64,000 nucleotides of DNA from Rhyzopertha dominica (GCA_025024175.1 QCXZ01000064.1:25540286-25604285); one strand, 5' to 3'; shown: positions 1 through 11,449, counted from the stretch's first letter. A program made the numbers and translations. Notes: a model not told the origin generated them from the sequence alone.

Positions 1-610
1 AAAAGCAGGCGTTTTAACATTGGTTTACCCATCAACGCCAATAAACAGTCGAGAGTAAATTCAAGTTCTTGAGACAAATTTAATGTCAGTAGAGAGTCGA
101 TGGCTTGGTTTGCTAACGAAAATGTCGAATTGTTAAAGTGCCCCTCTTGTTCACCTGACATGGACCCAATTGAAAACCTTTGGGGTATCTTAGTTCGGCG
201 AGTATATGCGGATGCATAACCGACAATATGCCACCATCAATGAACTCAAAAATTCACTAGAAGAGGTTTGGGCCAATTTGGAACCTAGAATATTAAATAA
301 TTGGGTTGGAAGCATGAATTCTAGATTTTTTAGCTTACTAGGAATAATGGGGTCAAACTCGTTATTAATTTACGAATGCTTTGTTACAGTTTGTTCAATT
401 CTGTGTGAAATTTAGATGGGGTTATAGCTGTGCACCAGTCCAATTATAAAATTATTTTAAAATGCGGGAGCTGTTAATAAATGACTCTGAATAGTCTACT
501 TCTTATTATTTTCGTTACTTTTATTCCTCTTGTTAGTTACATTAATTTACGTTTGCATCTGACGAAGAAAAACTTAATATTCAGTATTCAGTATAGTTTT
601 GCTCCCCAGT
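1..610 (+). mobile_element. Tc1-like DNA transposon, 3' part (truncated by window edge)
   Basis: The plus strand encodes the end of a Tc1/mariner transposase, including the hallmark SPDMDPIENLWG followed by an RVYADA-like stretch and the helix TINELKNSLEEVWANLEP. Stops and frame changes break it, so it is a remnant. After the coding part comes a subterminal region ending in GCTCCCCAGT at 601-610 next to a TA dinucleotide, as expected for a Tc1 terminal inverted repeat beside its target site. The same sequence recurs in opposite orientation at 47386-48942, so the two are copies of one family. The 5' half lies outside the window. Confidence 0.8.
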
Positions 611-612
611 TA

Positions 613-1822
613 ATAATAATTTAAAGAACTACTACTAATGCTAAAACTGCTAGTATAGATAAGACGTTCTTGTTGTCTATAATTTATGCCGGCTTGCCGG
701 TAGTATATAGAGTGTACCAATAAGAACGCCGGAAAGGCGCTACATTTTTTAGAAAACGGAAAGTACTCTTACTAGTTTACGACACATAAAAGCCTTTAGA
801 TCAGTAGAGTAATAGTTCCTTACTTCTTCACAACGAGGATAGAAAAAATCGAGGACAATACCACGATATGATGACCAGTTTCCGTACCCACTTTAGCAAA
901 AAATTGTTACCTGCGAATCTTCAAATAATATAAAAGTTTTCAAGTTCTTGGGTGGAGCATTTTCTTTGTGGATTTTTGAAATAGTAGGTTGATGCAAAGA
1001 AACCCAAAACCGTGCAAGAACTTATAGATGGAATTATTGGTTTGCTAGCTATCTTTAAAGTCATATGTGTAAAAATGGTGTCACAAAGTGGTACGACGTT
1101 GCCAAGCAAGTCGTGAACATATTATGTGTATGAAATATCAATTTTCATTCTTAAATCGGAGCATTTGCCTGATGCGAGTATGTAAAAATATTGTCCATGT
1201 TTTAAAAATTAAATTTTGAGACACATTAAATCTGATCGGCGTTTTTCTTGGGATACCCTATAGTAGCAACAGTCGATGCATTATCTTTATATGACCTAAC
1301 ATCAATAATAAGTTAAATTGTATAAAGAAACAGATTTATTTTTTAAGAATTTAGTTATGCTCATATATGTTGTTTACTTGATTTAATAAAAATGTGCTTA
1401 CCCATTTGTACTAACTATCCACAAGAAAATCCAGGAAAACCATAATAACAAAATAATAACCTAGTGAATAGTATTTTATACTTTATTGTCTATTCTATTC
1501 TCAATTATTGTTTGTTTTTATAAACTTTTCTTGTTTTGTATTACTGCTTCGCTAAATCATTATGTATCATGTATTTTTGCACGGCAGAGAGCACACACGG
1601 GTGCAATAAACATCTAGATGCACTTGTTTTTATAACGAGATGAAGTTAGCGCGGTATGTAACTTGCGGGTGACTTTTTAAGTATACCCAATTTTTTATAT
1701 TAATGACCTACACACTGTAGTGAATTTAGTGATAACTTATTTGCTTCGTCTGGCAATTACATTTATCGTATGGTTTAAACTATAACTCGGGATTCGCACA
1801 ACTAATGTTTAACGTATAGTTC
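613..1822. other. Intergenic, nothing recognised
   Basis: AT-rich sequence with only short chance open frames. I see no splice-bounded exon, RNA gene or repeat structure that I can support. Confidence 0.4.
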
Positions 1823-1892
1823 ATGACCGAGATTTGAACTCGGGACCTTTTGAACACTAGTCAATTGATCTATCCACTGAGCTAGCAAGGCT
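1823..1892 (-). pseudogene. tRNA-like SINE head or tRNA pseudogene, left copy
   Basis: On the minus strand, TAGCTCAGTGGATAGA and CCGAGTTCAAATCTCGG mark the D-arm/A box and T-arm/B box. The D stem and anticodon stem are mispaired and the acceptor ends do not match, so a functional tRNA is unlikely. It forms the outer end of the left arm of the inverted repeat. Confidence 0.55.
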
Positions 1893-2290
1893 TTATTCAG
1901 AATCGCGGTCAAATCGACATATGTGTATACATCAAAGTTACTATGTAATGCTGCTGAACGCCATCCAGCGCATTTGCAGCTGAATCGCTCGTCGCCCAGT
2001 ATTTTCGAGCTTCTATGTTCACTAAAACTTATCAGACAATTATTATTTTCACTGTATATGTATAATATACTTGGGTTTTAATTAGCTGCTGGTCGCCATA
2101 ATCTGGCCACCGCAGCGAATTACGCTCTGAAGCTCGAAAATATNGAGCGACGAGAGAATTAAGCNGAAAATGCGCAGCAGCAGTAACTTTAAGGTATATA
2201 TATGTCGGTTTGATCGCGATTCTGCATAAGGCTCAGTGGATAGAGCGTTTGACTAGTCTTCAAAAGGTCCCGAGTTCAAATCTCGGTCAC
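1823..2290. repeat. Inverted repeat element with tRNA-like ends
   Basis: Two arms of roughly 165-190 bp (about 1823-2013 and 2128-2290) are imperfect reverse complements around a spacer of about 115 bp. Each arm ends outward in a tRNA-like sequence with A-box-like (GCTCAGTGGATAGA) and B-box-like (GAGTTCAAATCTCGG) motifs. The arms also share GAAGCTCGAAAATA at the inner end. This is either two copies of a tRNA-derived SINE in head-to-head inverted layout or a foldback element that captured a tRNA. Two 'n' positions lie in the right arm. Confidence 0.7.
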
Positions 2291-2294
2291 GGCT
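2222..2294 (+). pseudogene. tRNA-like SINE head or tRNA pseudogene, right copy
   Basis: This is the better preserved partner. GGCTCAGTGGATAGAGC can form a D arm, TTTGA/TCAAA an anticodon stem around a seven-base loop with AGT in the anticodon place, and CCGAG/CTCGG a T stem. The acceptor stem does not pair convincingly. The sequence after it (GGCTGCCAATACTTT, then TATGCCTG) resembles the loop and arm of the foldback at 5741-5867, as expected for a shared SINE tail. Confidence 0.5.
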
Positions 2295-2639
2295 GCCAAT
2301 ACTTTCTCATTTCTTATTTATGCCTGTTAACCCGTTAAAAATATCATCTATGTTCATTAGAACTGAATTCAGGCAATAATCATTTTTCACTGCATATTGC
2401 TATTAATAATGGCTATAAGTCCGACAGCACAGGTAGACAATATTTCCTATAAACAAGTAAAAATGTACCTTTCAAAATGCTCGCATATTCGTATCACAAC
2501 TCTTAAACGAAATTATTCACGCCGTCAAGAAATACTATAATTCCGATATCGCGTATATAATTAGTTATAATCTTTTCAAACTAATTGGCAGGCTATTAAG
2601 AAAGACTGAAACAGCAATCTAAATCTAAGTGGAGTAAAC

Positions 2640-2940
2640 AGAGTAAATTGCTTAGATCGTATAGGAGAATATAAAGATCAAGCAGAGAAAACTTTTGATA
2701 GTAGATTAAAAAAACATTTTAGGACATACAGTAGGAAAAATTGATTCCTACGCTCTAGTCATTTATAGGAAACAACTTTTAATAATAAAATAGACATTTT
2801 ACATTTAGAATATGAAGACAAAAAAGAAATATTATAAATAGTTCGTCATGCAACTGACAAAATTAAATAACCAATTAAGTTCGCCTCCCTTCTTAAACAA
2901 CTTCTGTTTGCCACCCTAACCCCCCAAAGCTATACTGTAT
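2640..2940 (+). mobile_element. Penelope-like element fragment (GIY-YIG C-terminus, degenerate)
   Basis: Translations in shifting plus-strand frames give TFDSRLKKHFRTYS followed by NNKIDILHLEYEDKK. This resembles the segment after the GIY-YIG endonuclease of Penelope-like retroelements, where a T-(R)-F-x-x-R-x-K-E-H motif precedes a His-rich stretch. The GIY-YIG core itself and the reverse transcriptase are absent. I rate it as a short decayed 3' piece. Confidence 0.4.
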
Positions 2941-3599
2941 AAAAAAGATGGGTAATATTGAATTTAATTTAGTTTATCCTTCAAACCTGGTGATGCTACT
3001 GTGTTTTGTGTAAACAACTAAAATATACTTATAAGTTCTTTGTGGGTTTTTAATATCCATTTTCAAAAACTTATTTAACTGAGTTTCGGTGTGCATTGTT
3101 CTTTTATTTTTGTTGCATATACATAATCGAGTCATGCAGCCGTATTTGTTTATGTTATATATAAATGACGGAATAATAAAAAAGCCATATTTACGTAACT
3201 CTAGCCAACATTTTTGTACAATAATGCAACTCTTGCCGTAAAATGTAAGTTTTTATATTGGAGAAAAGCAAATGCTTTCTTTTAGAAACTACATATAACA
3301 TTTCATAGCTCTCAAATAAGCACATATTATAGGAGGTAATAATAGGATGCTATTTAAACTTTCATAATATTCTAATTTAAGATAATGGGGCTCGAATGAG
3401 AAGGTATTTACAACATGGGTGCAAAGAAAAAAGGTAGTGTGTAGAAAGATATATTTAACATAAACCACCATATATTTACAGTATGTATGTACATGATTTA
3501 CAGATCTATAACATACAAATATTACATCAAAGGGTAGGAATACAAGAAAAGTATTTACAGAATTGCCTTGATCATTATTCATGACATGTTTTAACTTAC
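2941..3599. other. No gene recognised (possible downstream intron of the ZP gene)
   Basis: Downstream of the last ZP exon found. I searched the minus strand for an acceptor-bounded exon continuing in the required phase and did not find one I trust. The open frame over 3289-3600 is read-through of the donor at 3599 into the intron. Confidence 0.35.
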
Positions 3600-3768
3600 C
3601 GGTCTGAGTTTCAGACAATCCATTCCTTAGATCGTCAAGTTCGATGGAGGGTGCTAGGACTTCCACACTGTTAAAGATTTCAAGTCGATCCAAGATTTCC
3701 CCTTCCTGACCCTTGGCTAGAGTTCTAGGCAGACGATTGTCGCCAGGAGTTTCAAGTGAACAGTCCAC
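3600..3768 (-). CDS. ZP gene, coding exon 5 (end of ZP-C and hydrophilic tail)
   Basis: 169 nt after an intron of about 3.6 kb. It joins in phase 0 to give CRGTCVK-VDCSLETP and then a hydrophilic segment (LDRLEIFNSVEVLAPS). The donor gtaagt at 3599 leaves phase 1, so at least one more exon must follow to the left. Confidence 0.75.
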
Positions 3769-6700
3769 CTAAATTTATATTGGTTCTAGTACATTCATAT
3801 CAAAATAACACATTAAAACCTAGGTCATTACTTCCACAGCTCTTTGTGAGATAGTTATACTTGGCAAAACATGAAGCTTTGCAGACTATATTCTGCAAAC
3901 TGGCAAACGCTAAAACAGTAGGTAATGTCTATGGTTGTATCAAATACACAACCGCCATATGGCGACAGTTGCTATACTAATGCTAATGCTAAAGTAATGT
4001 TTGAAAAGCATGGTTGTGGTTGTGTTTGTTTGTTTTTTTCCGGAGATACTAAAGTCATAAACTTTGCCAAAAACGTTGACAATTCCAAAAGAATATATTT
4101 CACACGATTATTACAATTTTCATTGGTGAGCTGAAGAATGTAAGACGGGGGTTCCGTTTAAGAAACAAAATATGCGACAACTTTAAATTTATAATCGAAT
4201 TAGTTTTATATTACCTTTTTATATTACTTAGGTACCTATTTGTCGCTCTGTAAATTATTAGCTACTTAAGTGAACTTTCGATACACTGTAATTAATTATT
4301 AATATTGTTTTTTTACAACAGTATCGTCACATTCAATAACGAAATATGTGTAAACATCAATTCAAGATAAAGTGTACCATTTAAACTTTCCGCATTAACA
4401 AACGTCTGCCATTTGTAAAATAGTTTAAAACATTTGCGTTGCGTTCACCATGTATATGTAGAAAGGCATTATATTCATACCCTTTACCCTTTTTAGTTAT
4501 GTTTAAGCTAAAAATAGTTTATAATTGTAATGCATTTGTAATAGATTATTATGTAAGTCTTAACTCTTAAGAACAATTATATTGCTTTGCTACACCTTTG
4601 CAATTTCTTCAGCCTCTTAAATTTGGTGCATGAAAATTTGTACGGCTAATTTTCTTAATGCTGTTCAATGTAGCTTCATACTTGATTATGCCTTGAATAT
4701 ACTTATATTAATTTATCATATAGCTAGGTTATTCCAGCCTCTAGAAATATATAGTATAAACTGAAGTGGTCTGAGGATGCAATTGCTCCCTTGCCCCTGG
4801 GAATGCGTCTAATACTTCGTACTTAACTTTTTAGACATGGTGAAGTTTTCTTGTTCTAAAACAATGAACTACAAATACCAGTAAGCAAATCCAGTTCGTA
4901 AGCTAATAATGCATCCCTCTTAGCTTAATATGGCAATATTTTTTTATAATTAGATTACTTCGATACGAAGGACAAAATTTGCATAAATTTACGAGGCGTA
5001 ACGTTTGAGCTAAAACTGTCAACAATTTAGATTTCACAAATCCTGATTATGTGCTGTTAAATATCTTTTTATATACAACAGAAAAACGGCTATACCAATT
5101 CTTATTGGGATAGTTTTATAACTAGTAAACTCATGACAGCTGCAATGACAAAAAAAAACAATTTTATTTCATGGCAATCGAACGTTAAATGAAGATTTGG
5201 CGATACCTTCGTGTTCCTCTAAAGTCGTTGTTTTAAATTTAATTTTACATAAAAAGTGTAAATACAAAAGCTGTAGAAAATAATGTCCGCAGTCAGATAG
5301 TCATTCTTCATTTTTGAGGTATAGTTGGCTTTGGCTTCACAAAATCGGTCCAATGATGTAAAACTTTATACAATTATTTAAAAATATGTGAGAGTTATGG
5401 CCATTCTTTCAGCCTTATTTTAATTTAATCTAGTTAGCCATGGCGTTAAATTTTGCAAAACAATGTATTTCAAAAGCTATTGATTGCATTCTATTTCAGT
5501 AAAAAGGTTTTAAGGCACATAATAATTAATCACAAATAATGTTCACAAGATTACCATTATGTATCATCAATGCATATATTGCACATTGCACCGTTCAAAC
5601 TACAGTGAAGCGTTTCTATAATAGAACGCTCCTCGATTGTCGTGAAAGCTTCTTCTACAGCTTCTCTAAGGTCTTCCATTCCTTTATAACTTTAAAAGTA
5701 ATATATAGGAAAGATAATTGTTGCCTGGAATCAATTATAAATGTGATATTTGATTGGGTTTGCAGGCATATTACGTACCTAATGAAAAAGTATTGCCAAA
5801 ATCTCGGTCAAGGCTGGCAACACTTTTCATTACGTAATATGCCTGCAAACCCAATCAAATATCACATATGCTCATTTGGAAGTAATCTTTGTTTTTAAGT
5901 ATTCCGCATATAAATAAAAATTCTAAAACCGAAAGATGTCCCATCAGGTAAGAAATGGAACTGGTTCGTTTCTTCCAATTAAGGAGTTAGGAAAAACTTC
6001 CTTTAAATAATTTCGCACTTTCCTCACGTTATGAAGGGGTGCTCCGCTTTGTTGAAGCCATTGAATCATTGCGCGACTGTCTAAATTCAGTTAATCCAAT
6101 AGCATGGAATTTGTTCTGAGTCTGGAAGAAACGTAGATAACGTGCACCAGCCAACTATGGCTTGAATTCAAAAGACGGTAAGTTTATGTCATATCTCGGA
6201 AATTACAGCTTTCTTGCAAAATTAAATGATATTATCTGATTAGGAACATCACGTTACACCGCTTTTGTACTCTTTTTATGTTAAATTAAAATCAGCGACG
6301 TCAGAAGAATAAAAAGATATCGTCAAAATTTTTTTTAATATCCAGTAAGTCATGAACTTTTTTCAAAAATCCAAAAAGTGCATTTGATTAATTTAACCTT
6401 CCTTCTCTCTCCGCTAGTTTCCGAGATCCCATGCTAAACATCGAGAAGCTCGTCCGGTATATATATTATTTATTAAATTAATTAATTCAAATTTATATTC
6501 TAAGTCACTTTAATTTGATCTAATTTTTCAGAAGATTATTTTCGTAAGTTTTAATATCCACTTGTATCATTTTCCTGCACCGCTGAAGGTCTAAGAAGAT
6601 ACAAAAGGATTTAGCCAAAATTCCTTTTTGAGATCATACAATAATTTTAATTTAAATGCACTTAAACATTCGTCCAACCCATTTATTTTCTGCTCTACTT

Positions 6701-8464
6701 GTGTCATTCAACAGAGTTTTCAGAATGTCAGGCGTATTAGGTCGTGTTATCAATACATGTTGTAGTAGTTATTGATCCTTTAATTGTATGTTGTTATTTT
6801 TGTTGGGATTCGGTTATATAATTAAATAGGTTGCCTTATCAGATGAACGTTTCGTCCCTAGTTTGGGCCTTTTTCAACATTTATTAGAATAAACTCGAAG
6901 AATTCTTTTGAGGTATTGACATGTATATTTCTTACAAATAATTATATACAGATATATTTTAACGTTTTAGAAACTCTCAAGTTTATTATAATAATTGTTG
7001 AAAAAGGCCCAAACCAAGGCGAAACGTTCATGTGATAAAACAGCCTAATTAATTAAAGAACCAAATCCCAACAAAAATAACAACAATATAAAGTTATCAA
7101 TACAATCATGTGACCTGGTGGTGTTTACCAGAATGTGTACAGCCTTTTAGACAAACGTTATATGATCAATAGTATGTTACATCCCAGCAGCATCCACCCT
7201 CTCAAGTGATATATTTATTTTTAGTAGCTAATTTGTAAAAAATACCTTACATGAAAAGAAAAAATAATTCCACTGTAAACCAAAAACCAAAGTGTATTTC
7301 GATATATATTTGTCTGGTTTCGTGCAAGCAAACTTACTTTTACACACGTTCCCCTACATAGCTGCAACCCACACGACAGATGAAGGCGATCTCTATCGGG
7401 AAACTTGAACGCCGCAAACTTGGCCACCGCCTCCTGGTGTCGCATTAGACTAATATTACGCGCAGGACCGGCTTCAGGCACCGGCATAAGTAGTTCGTCT
7501 AAAGGACAACCATTTTCGTCCAAGAGTTTTTGAGACGTTTCGTTCAAACCATCGTGGGCCGTGCAGTCTACTACTCTCCAACCAATTCCCGCTGGAAGAA
7601 AATTAATATCAGTAACTAAAATAATAGCTATTTTCTTATACTAACTTGGAAGTGTGCATTTAATAGCTAGTAAAGCTTGCTCTCCAACCTGAAGAAATCC
7701 AGATCTAGAATTATTTCCCATAGAAGATATTTCCATCCATGCTCTTGCTGCAGATAAAGTGTTGTTGAGCATGTTTTCAGCTTCTTCTTCTTCTTGGCTG
7801 TCTTCAGAAAAATCTTTCGACCATCCTTCTTCCTTCATTCGGCCAGATCTGCAATAAGAGGTTTAGATATAACATATTTACGTTGGGACAATGAACCCTC
7901 ACCTGTTGGAGCCTTTCTTAATGCCAAACAAATCTTTCTTTATTACATCCCTCATAGGTTTGCTTTTTATCAAAAAGGCACTGTCAGATACGATGCATTC
8001 TATTATCCTCTCGGAGTCAGAAATCTGTCTCAAATATTTATCTTGCTGGGCTACTAAAGTAACTGTATAGAACATGATGACTTGCCCTCTATCATTATCT
8101 TTGGTAATTAGTCTGACTCCACATCCCGACGTTGGTAAATCAATTTTCATAATATTCGTTTGGCTACCTAAACCAAAACATATTGAGTTAGTAGTATAAA
8201 TGAGCAGGCACGTATTAACTCACCTAATACTTTACACTCTCTAGAAAAATCCTTAGCAAAGAGTAGGCNTTTAAATGGGTACTGGAATTCCAGCGTAATG
8301 TTGAAGTTGTTGGAATCACAAGATGTGCTTACGTCTAATATTTTATTGACGTNGATTGGCAATGGATTNCGTAAACNGGGAGGAAGAGCAGCAGAAACTA
8401 TGTTTAATATAGTAGGAAGAAGCGCGGATATTTGCACAAGTATAGTTGGGATTCCATAGCACAT
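3600..8464 (-). CDS. ZP-domain secreted or membrane protein (5 coding exons, 3' incomplete)
   Basis: Coding exons in order on the minus strand are 8464-8224, 8167-7903, 7848-7646, 7591-7338 and 3768-3600. All have GT-AG borders and consistent phases, giving 1132 nt and about 377 residues before the 3' end is lost. The N-terminus is a hydrophobic signal peptide. A ZP-N module follows, with cysteines in DVSTSC, SREC, SGCGV and IIEC and the family-typical LEFQYPFK. After an acidic linker with a DSQEEEEAEN stretch comes a ZP-C module with KCTLP, VVDCTAHD, ENGCPLD and the Cys-rich LSCGLQLCRGTC. ZP proteins polymerise in apical extracellular matrix, and in insects they shape cuticle and epidermal attachment. 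The expected C-terminal cleavage site and transmembrane helix are not in the exons found. Which insect ZP paralogue this is cannot be said. Confidence 0.85.
5741..5867. repeat. Short foldback element (about 55-bp arms)
   Basis: The arms 5741-5797 and about 5816-5867 are near-perfect reverse complements (shared ATGTGATATTTGATTGGG through GGCATATTACGTA) around a short loop containing CTCGGTCAAGGCT. The loop plus right arm resembles the tail after the tRNA-like sequence at 2282-2330, which suggests a rearranged copy of the same SINE-like family. Confidence 0.75.
5930..6120 (-). mobile_element. Mariner-like transposase fragment
   Basis: The minus-strand translation gives WLQQSGAPLHNVRKVRNYLK followed by FPNSLIGRNEPV. 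This is a recognisable form of the block around the second catalytic Asp in an arthropod mariner group (usual form F-Q-Q-D-G-A-P-P-H...FPNRWIGR). The catalytic Asp is replaced by Ser and a stop follows. Only this scrap is visible. Confidence 0.5.
6768..7100. repeat. Inverted repeat with CGAAACGTTC arms
   Basis: The arms 6768-6879 and about 6997-7100 are imperfect reverse complements of about 105-110 bp, sharing GTTATTTTTGTTGGGATT, GAACGTTTCG and TTTGGGCCTTTTTCAAC, with a loop of about 117 bp. The (G)CGAAACGTT(C) motif next to a short tail is common at the ends of Penelope-like elements, so this may be two inverted terminal pieces. That origin is inference. Confidence 0.65.
7338..7591 (-). CDS. 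ZP gene, coding exon 4 (ZP-C)
   Basis: 254 nt between acceptor ttcttccag and donor gtaagt. It encodes GWRVVDCTAHDG, NGCPLDELLMP, FKFPDRDRLHLSC and LCRGTC, the conserved cysteine-rich core of ZP-C. Confidence 0.85.
7646..7848 (-). CDS. ZP gene, coding exon 3 (acidic linker, start of ZP-C)
   Basis: 203 nt. It encodes an acidic run (SEDSQEEEEAE), then WMEISSM and VGEQALLAIKCTLP, the usual entry to ZP-C. The donor is gttagt, a non-consensus +3 T, but the phase matches the next exon exactly. Confidence 0.8.
7903..8167 (-). CDS. ZP gene, coding exon 2 (rest of ZP-N)
   Basis: 265 nt, entering with 2 nt to finish a codon and leaving 2. It encodes KIDLPTSGCGVRL and the beta-strand-rich QVIMFYTVTLVAQ, then ERIIECIVSD, which supplies the last ZP-N cysteines. 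Confidence 0.85.
8224..8464 (-). CDS. ZP gene, first coding exon (signal peptide and start of ZP-N)
   Basis: The ATG lies two bases after a good acceptor (tttacttgcag), so a 5' untranslated exon further right must be spliced to it. Residues 1 to about 26 are hydrophobic with a plausible cleavage near VSAA-LPP. The exon ends in phase 1 at donor gtgagt. Four 'n' positions (8269, 8353, 8369, 8377) leave residues unresolved, one of them in the YPFK-x-LLFAK motif, where Gly is usual. Confidence 0.8.
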
Positions 8465-10480
8465 TACTGCAAGTAAAAAATGATTTTAGTTAATTAAAGT
8501 TAAAACATTACTGTAAGATGACAGGCAAAGAGTTTTGTTAGATATATATGTGTATATTTAGAATACGATTATTTCCTTTCTATCCATGATTAATAATCAA
8601 AAGCATAGCTTTTTTTAACGAAATTGCATACTAATAAAGTAGTCAGTAGCGTTTGAAATAGACGTTGTCTTATCTAACTGATATTGCAATCCCAAAAAGG
8701 ATTTTGAAAAAAAAATANATATACTGCGNGTAAATGAATGGAAAATATCTAATGGAATTATATGTCAATATATATCTAGTTTTACCTCAAGGATACTAAC
8801 TTTTTTTGCTTCAAATGAGCAACCATAGAACCAAGCATATTTTATGGATTTAGATACCTACTTGACATAAAATGATTTTTAGAGAAATAAAAAATAGCAG
8901 ATGTATCTATTAATGTGCAAAAACATTTTAATCAAGTGCAATCAGAATAATATTTCAGGGATAGGAGTTATATTTTTCTTAGTCCAAAAATTTGTTTCAA
9001 GCTTCTAGAGTTAAAGGTTTAATAGAAAAATTACTTCTAGGACGCAAAATCTAGTATTACACTTTGATTTGGATATTGTGCAAGTAGAGCTACTACTCTC
9101 TGAATTTAAAAAAAAACATTTTCTGTAGGACACAACTAGGTGCTGCCACATTATATTTAAGAAAATTGAAGTACCTCTCTGTATTAAGCGTTTCCCTACA
9201 AAATACTGTACAAGTACTTTGGTACTCACTATTAGACGTTATTATTTCAAGGGTACCACCCCTATAACACCTAATTCAGACTTTCCGTGTGTACGTGGTA
9301 GTTAGTAGCACAATCATATAAAGAGGATGTTGCCTCATCCGGAAAAAAAATATTTCTACCGTTTCCTGGCAAACTTTTAGGTATGTTTTATCTTAGCAAT
9401 ATCGTTGATATTTCTCCTGTAAGGGTTCTAGATATTTAAACGTTTAAAGAGATTACAGCAGCAAGAGATGTAGAAAGTCAAACAGCAAGCTGCATGACGG
9501 AAAACCAAACTTAATGGGGAAATAAGGACAAAAAGCAAAGATGATTAGATTATTTGAGAAGTAAAATAAAAGAGGACTGCAGACAGCACCAAACAAAATC
9601 AGTAGATGATTACGAATTTAGTAAGAGAAGCAAGAATTTAGGCATCTTTGGTACGGAAATAAGGGGAAAAAGAAAGAAAATCATTAAAGTATTCCGAAGA
9701 ATTACTATAACAGCGGCAGATCACCAAGCTAAGGAGCAAATACAGTTTGCTAATATAGAACAGGGCTCAAAAATGTAAAGGCTCTACGCTCTTGGCTTCG
9801 ATAGTATTACATCGGATATAGCAAAACTTGAGCTGTGAAGGAAAATATCTATTGCTAAAAATAGGAGGATGAGATACTTGAGGACTAGGAAGAAGGTGCA
9901 ATATTACCCTTTTACTAAAAAGAAAACGCAAAAGGATGTTTTAATTAAAGATGGATGAAGCTGCTTACATCACCAGCGGAAGCATACTAGAAGAGAAGAG
10001 AAGATCATAGAAAATCGTTCAGAGTCGAAAAAGCTTTTGGTTGGGTACCTAAAAAAATATTTTGTACTAGTCTCGCTATAAGGGATGTGGACAAAAAAAT
10101 TTGATAAAATAATGTTATGGCAAAGGAAATCTGAATGTAGACATGTCGTGTATATGTAGTACGAAGGGGTAGTGATAAGTAGTTTGCTTTGAATGCTAGA
10201 AGTTCAATAACAGAATTCCTTTTCCATAGCAGTATATCTTGACTTTTCACTTTAAAACCAAAAAACCATATAAAAGCTATATTTAAAAAAAACTTGTCAG
10301 GCAGAAGTGAGCAAATTAAAATAAATGCCATAGCTAAGAGATGTATAGCTTTTTTAAACAGGAAATTTTTCCATTCTCAAGATTTTTAGATGTCTGGAAG
10401 ACCCACTTATGTGTTAACGCTTGAAATCATCACTGCAGTCCATGATATGATACTATCCGACCGACGAATTGGATTACAAT
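8465..10480. other. Upstream of the ZP gene, nothing firmly recognised
   Basis: The untranslated first exon and promoter of the ZP gene probably lie here or further right, but I cannot place them. The lysine-rich open frame around 9550-9775 has the look of retroelement debris without any motif I can name. Confidence 0.35.
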
Positions 10481-11449
10481 ATACAGGGTGGGCCAAGTGA
10501 ACGTATTTCTTACATAACTCCACAGCTATTGAAAATATGAAAACTCTTTTATATAAAAGTGATCCAGTTTTATATGCTGCATATTGTAAAAATATTTTTG
10601 AAAACAGTTCACTTCCGGTTATACCGGAAACGCATACCAACTTCCTTATTTTAAATAGAACACCGCCCATATTTTTACATTTTTTTGCATTCCTTGTTGA
10701 ATCCTAAGGTTATTTTGTATAACATACCATTCCTCTAAAATGTACAGTTTTCGAGAAAATAAGTGCTAAAACAAAAAATCGTCGTTTGCAGCGCTCCCCG
10801 CCATTTTAAATATCTTCCAATGTGAGACACCTAGAAGACTGCGGTTTGTTCGCCGCGTAAGTTAAGAAAATGGCCTATCATTTGCGTCTTCAAGCAGGTT
10901 TATTACTTTTAAACTGAAAGTAATACATCAGTTGCCATAGGAAACATTTCACACTGCGATAAGTCAATTTTTTTAAATGGNACATGCANCTTTTTTTACA
11001 CCATCGGATGCAAAATTAAATTATCTTTAATGTCACTCTATTACTAACAGTTTTGCAACAATTTGCGTTTTTCTAATTCTTTAGATTAAAACCGCTTATA
11101 TCAGGTACGCCTTGACAAGACCTGGGAGACGGCAAAATATCGGCGCTGGCTCCGAATTGTGAGCTTCTGCAACCTTAAAGTTAATTATCCCACAAAACAC
11201 TACAAAATATGTTGAAAATACACACTCACTGCCCGCGTTGCATGAATCATTTATATAAACCCTGTGTATTTGAATAAACTGTGCTAAAACTCACCAAGGG
11301 CACTTATCCGTTTTAAAGTTAAAGGACCCTAAACATTTATTAAATTTTTTAAAAATAAATATATTAACCGGTGTAAGAGATATTTCTGATAAATTATTTC
11401 TCACCTTCCATGTTTAAGTTTCCCACTTAAATCTGGACACCCTGTATAC
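10481..11449. mobile_element. Non-coding TIR element with ACAGGGTG ends
   Basis: It begins ATACAGGGTGGGCCAAGTGA and ends GGACACCCTGTATAC, so the termini are inverted (TACAGGGTG...CACCCTGTA). The right subterminal part (AAGAGATATTTCTGATAAAT, then TTCTCACCTTCCATG) resembles the right part of the element at 30661-32937. No transposase motif is visible, so it is probably a non-autonomous element of a widespread arthropod family. Two 'n' positions lie inside. Confidence 0.55.

Larger units (their letters stand above)
3769..7337 (-). other. ZP gene intron 4, with repeat debris
   Basis: A 3.6-kb intron. It carries the foldback at 5741-5867, a mariner-like scrap at 5930-6120 and the inverted repeat at 6768-7100. 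I see nothing further in 3769-5740. Confidence 0.6.

Noticed and set aside
1823..2294. Two functional tRNA genes
   Set aside because: Acceptor stems do not pair and stems are mutated; the copies sit at the ends of an inverted repeat, so they are treated as SINE or pseudogene sequence.
9554..9778. Lys/Arg-rich 74-codon frame
   Set aside because: Looks like retroelement capsid debris but no zinc knuckle, protease or other motif is present.
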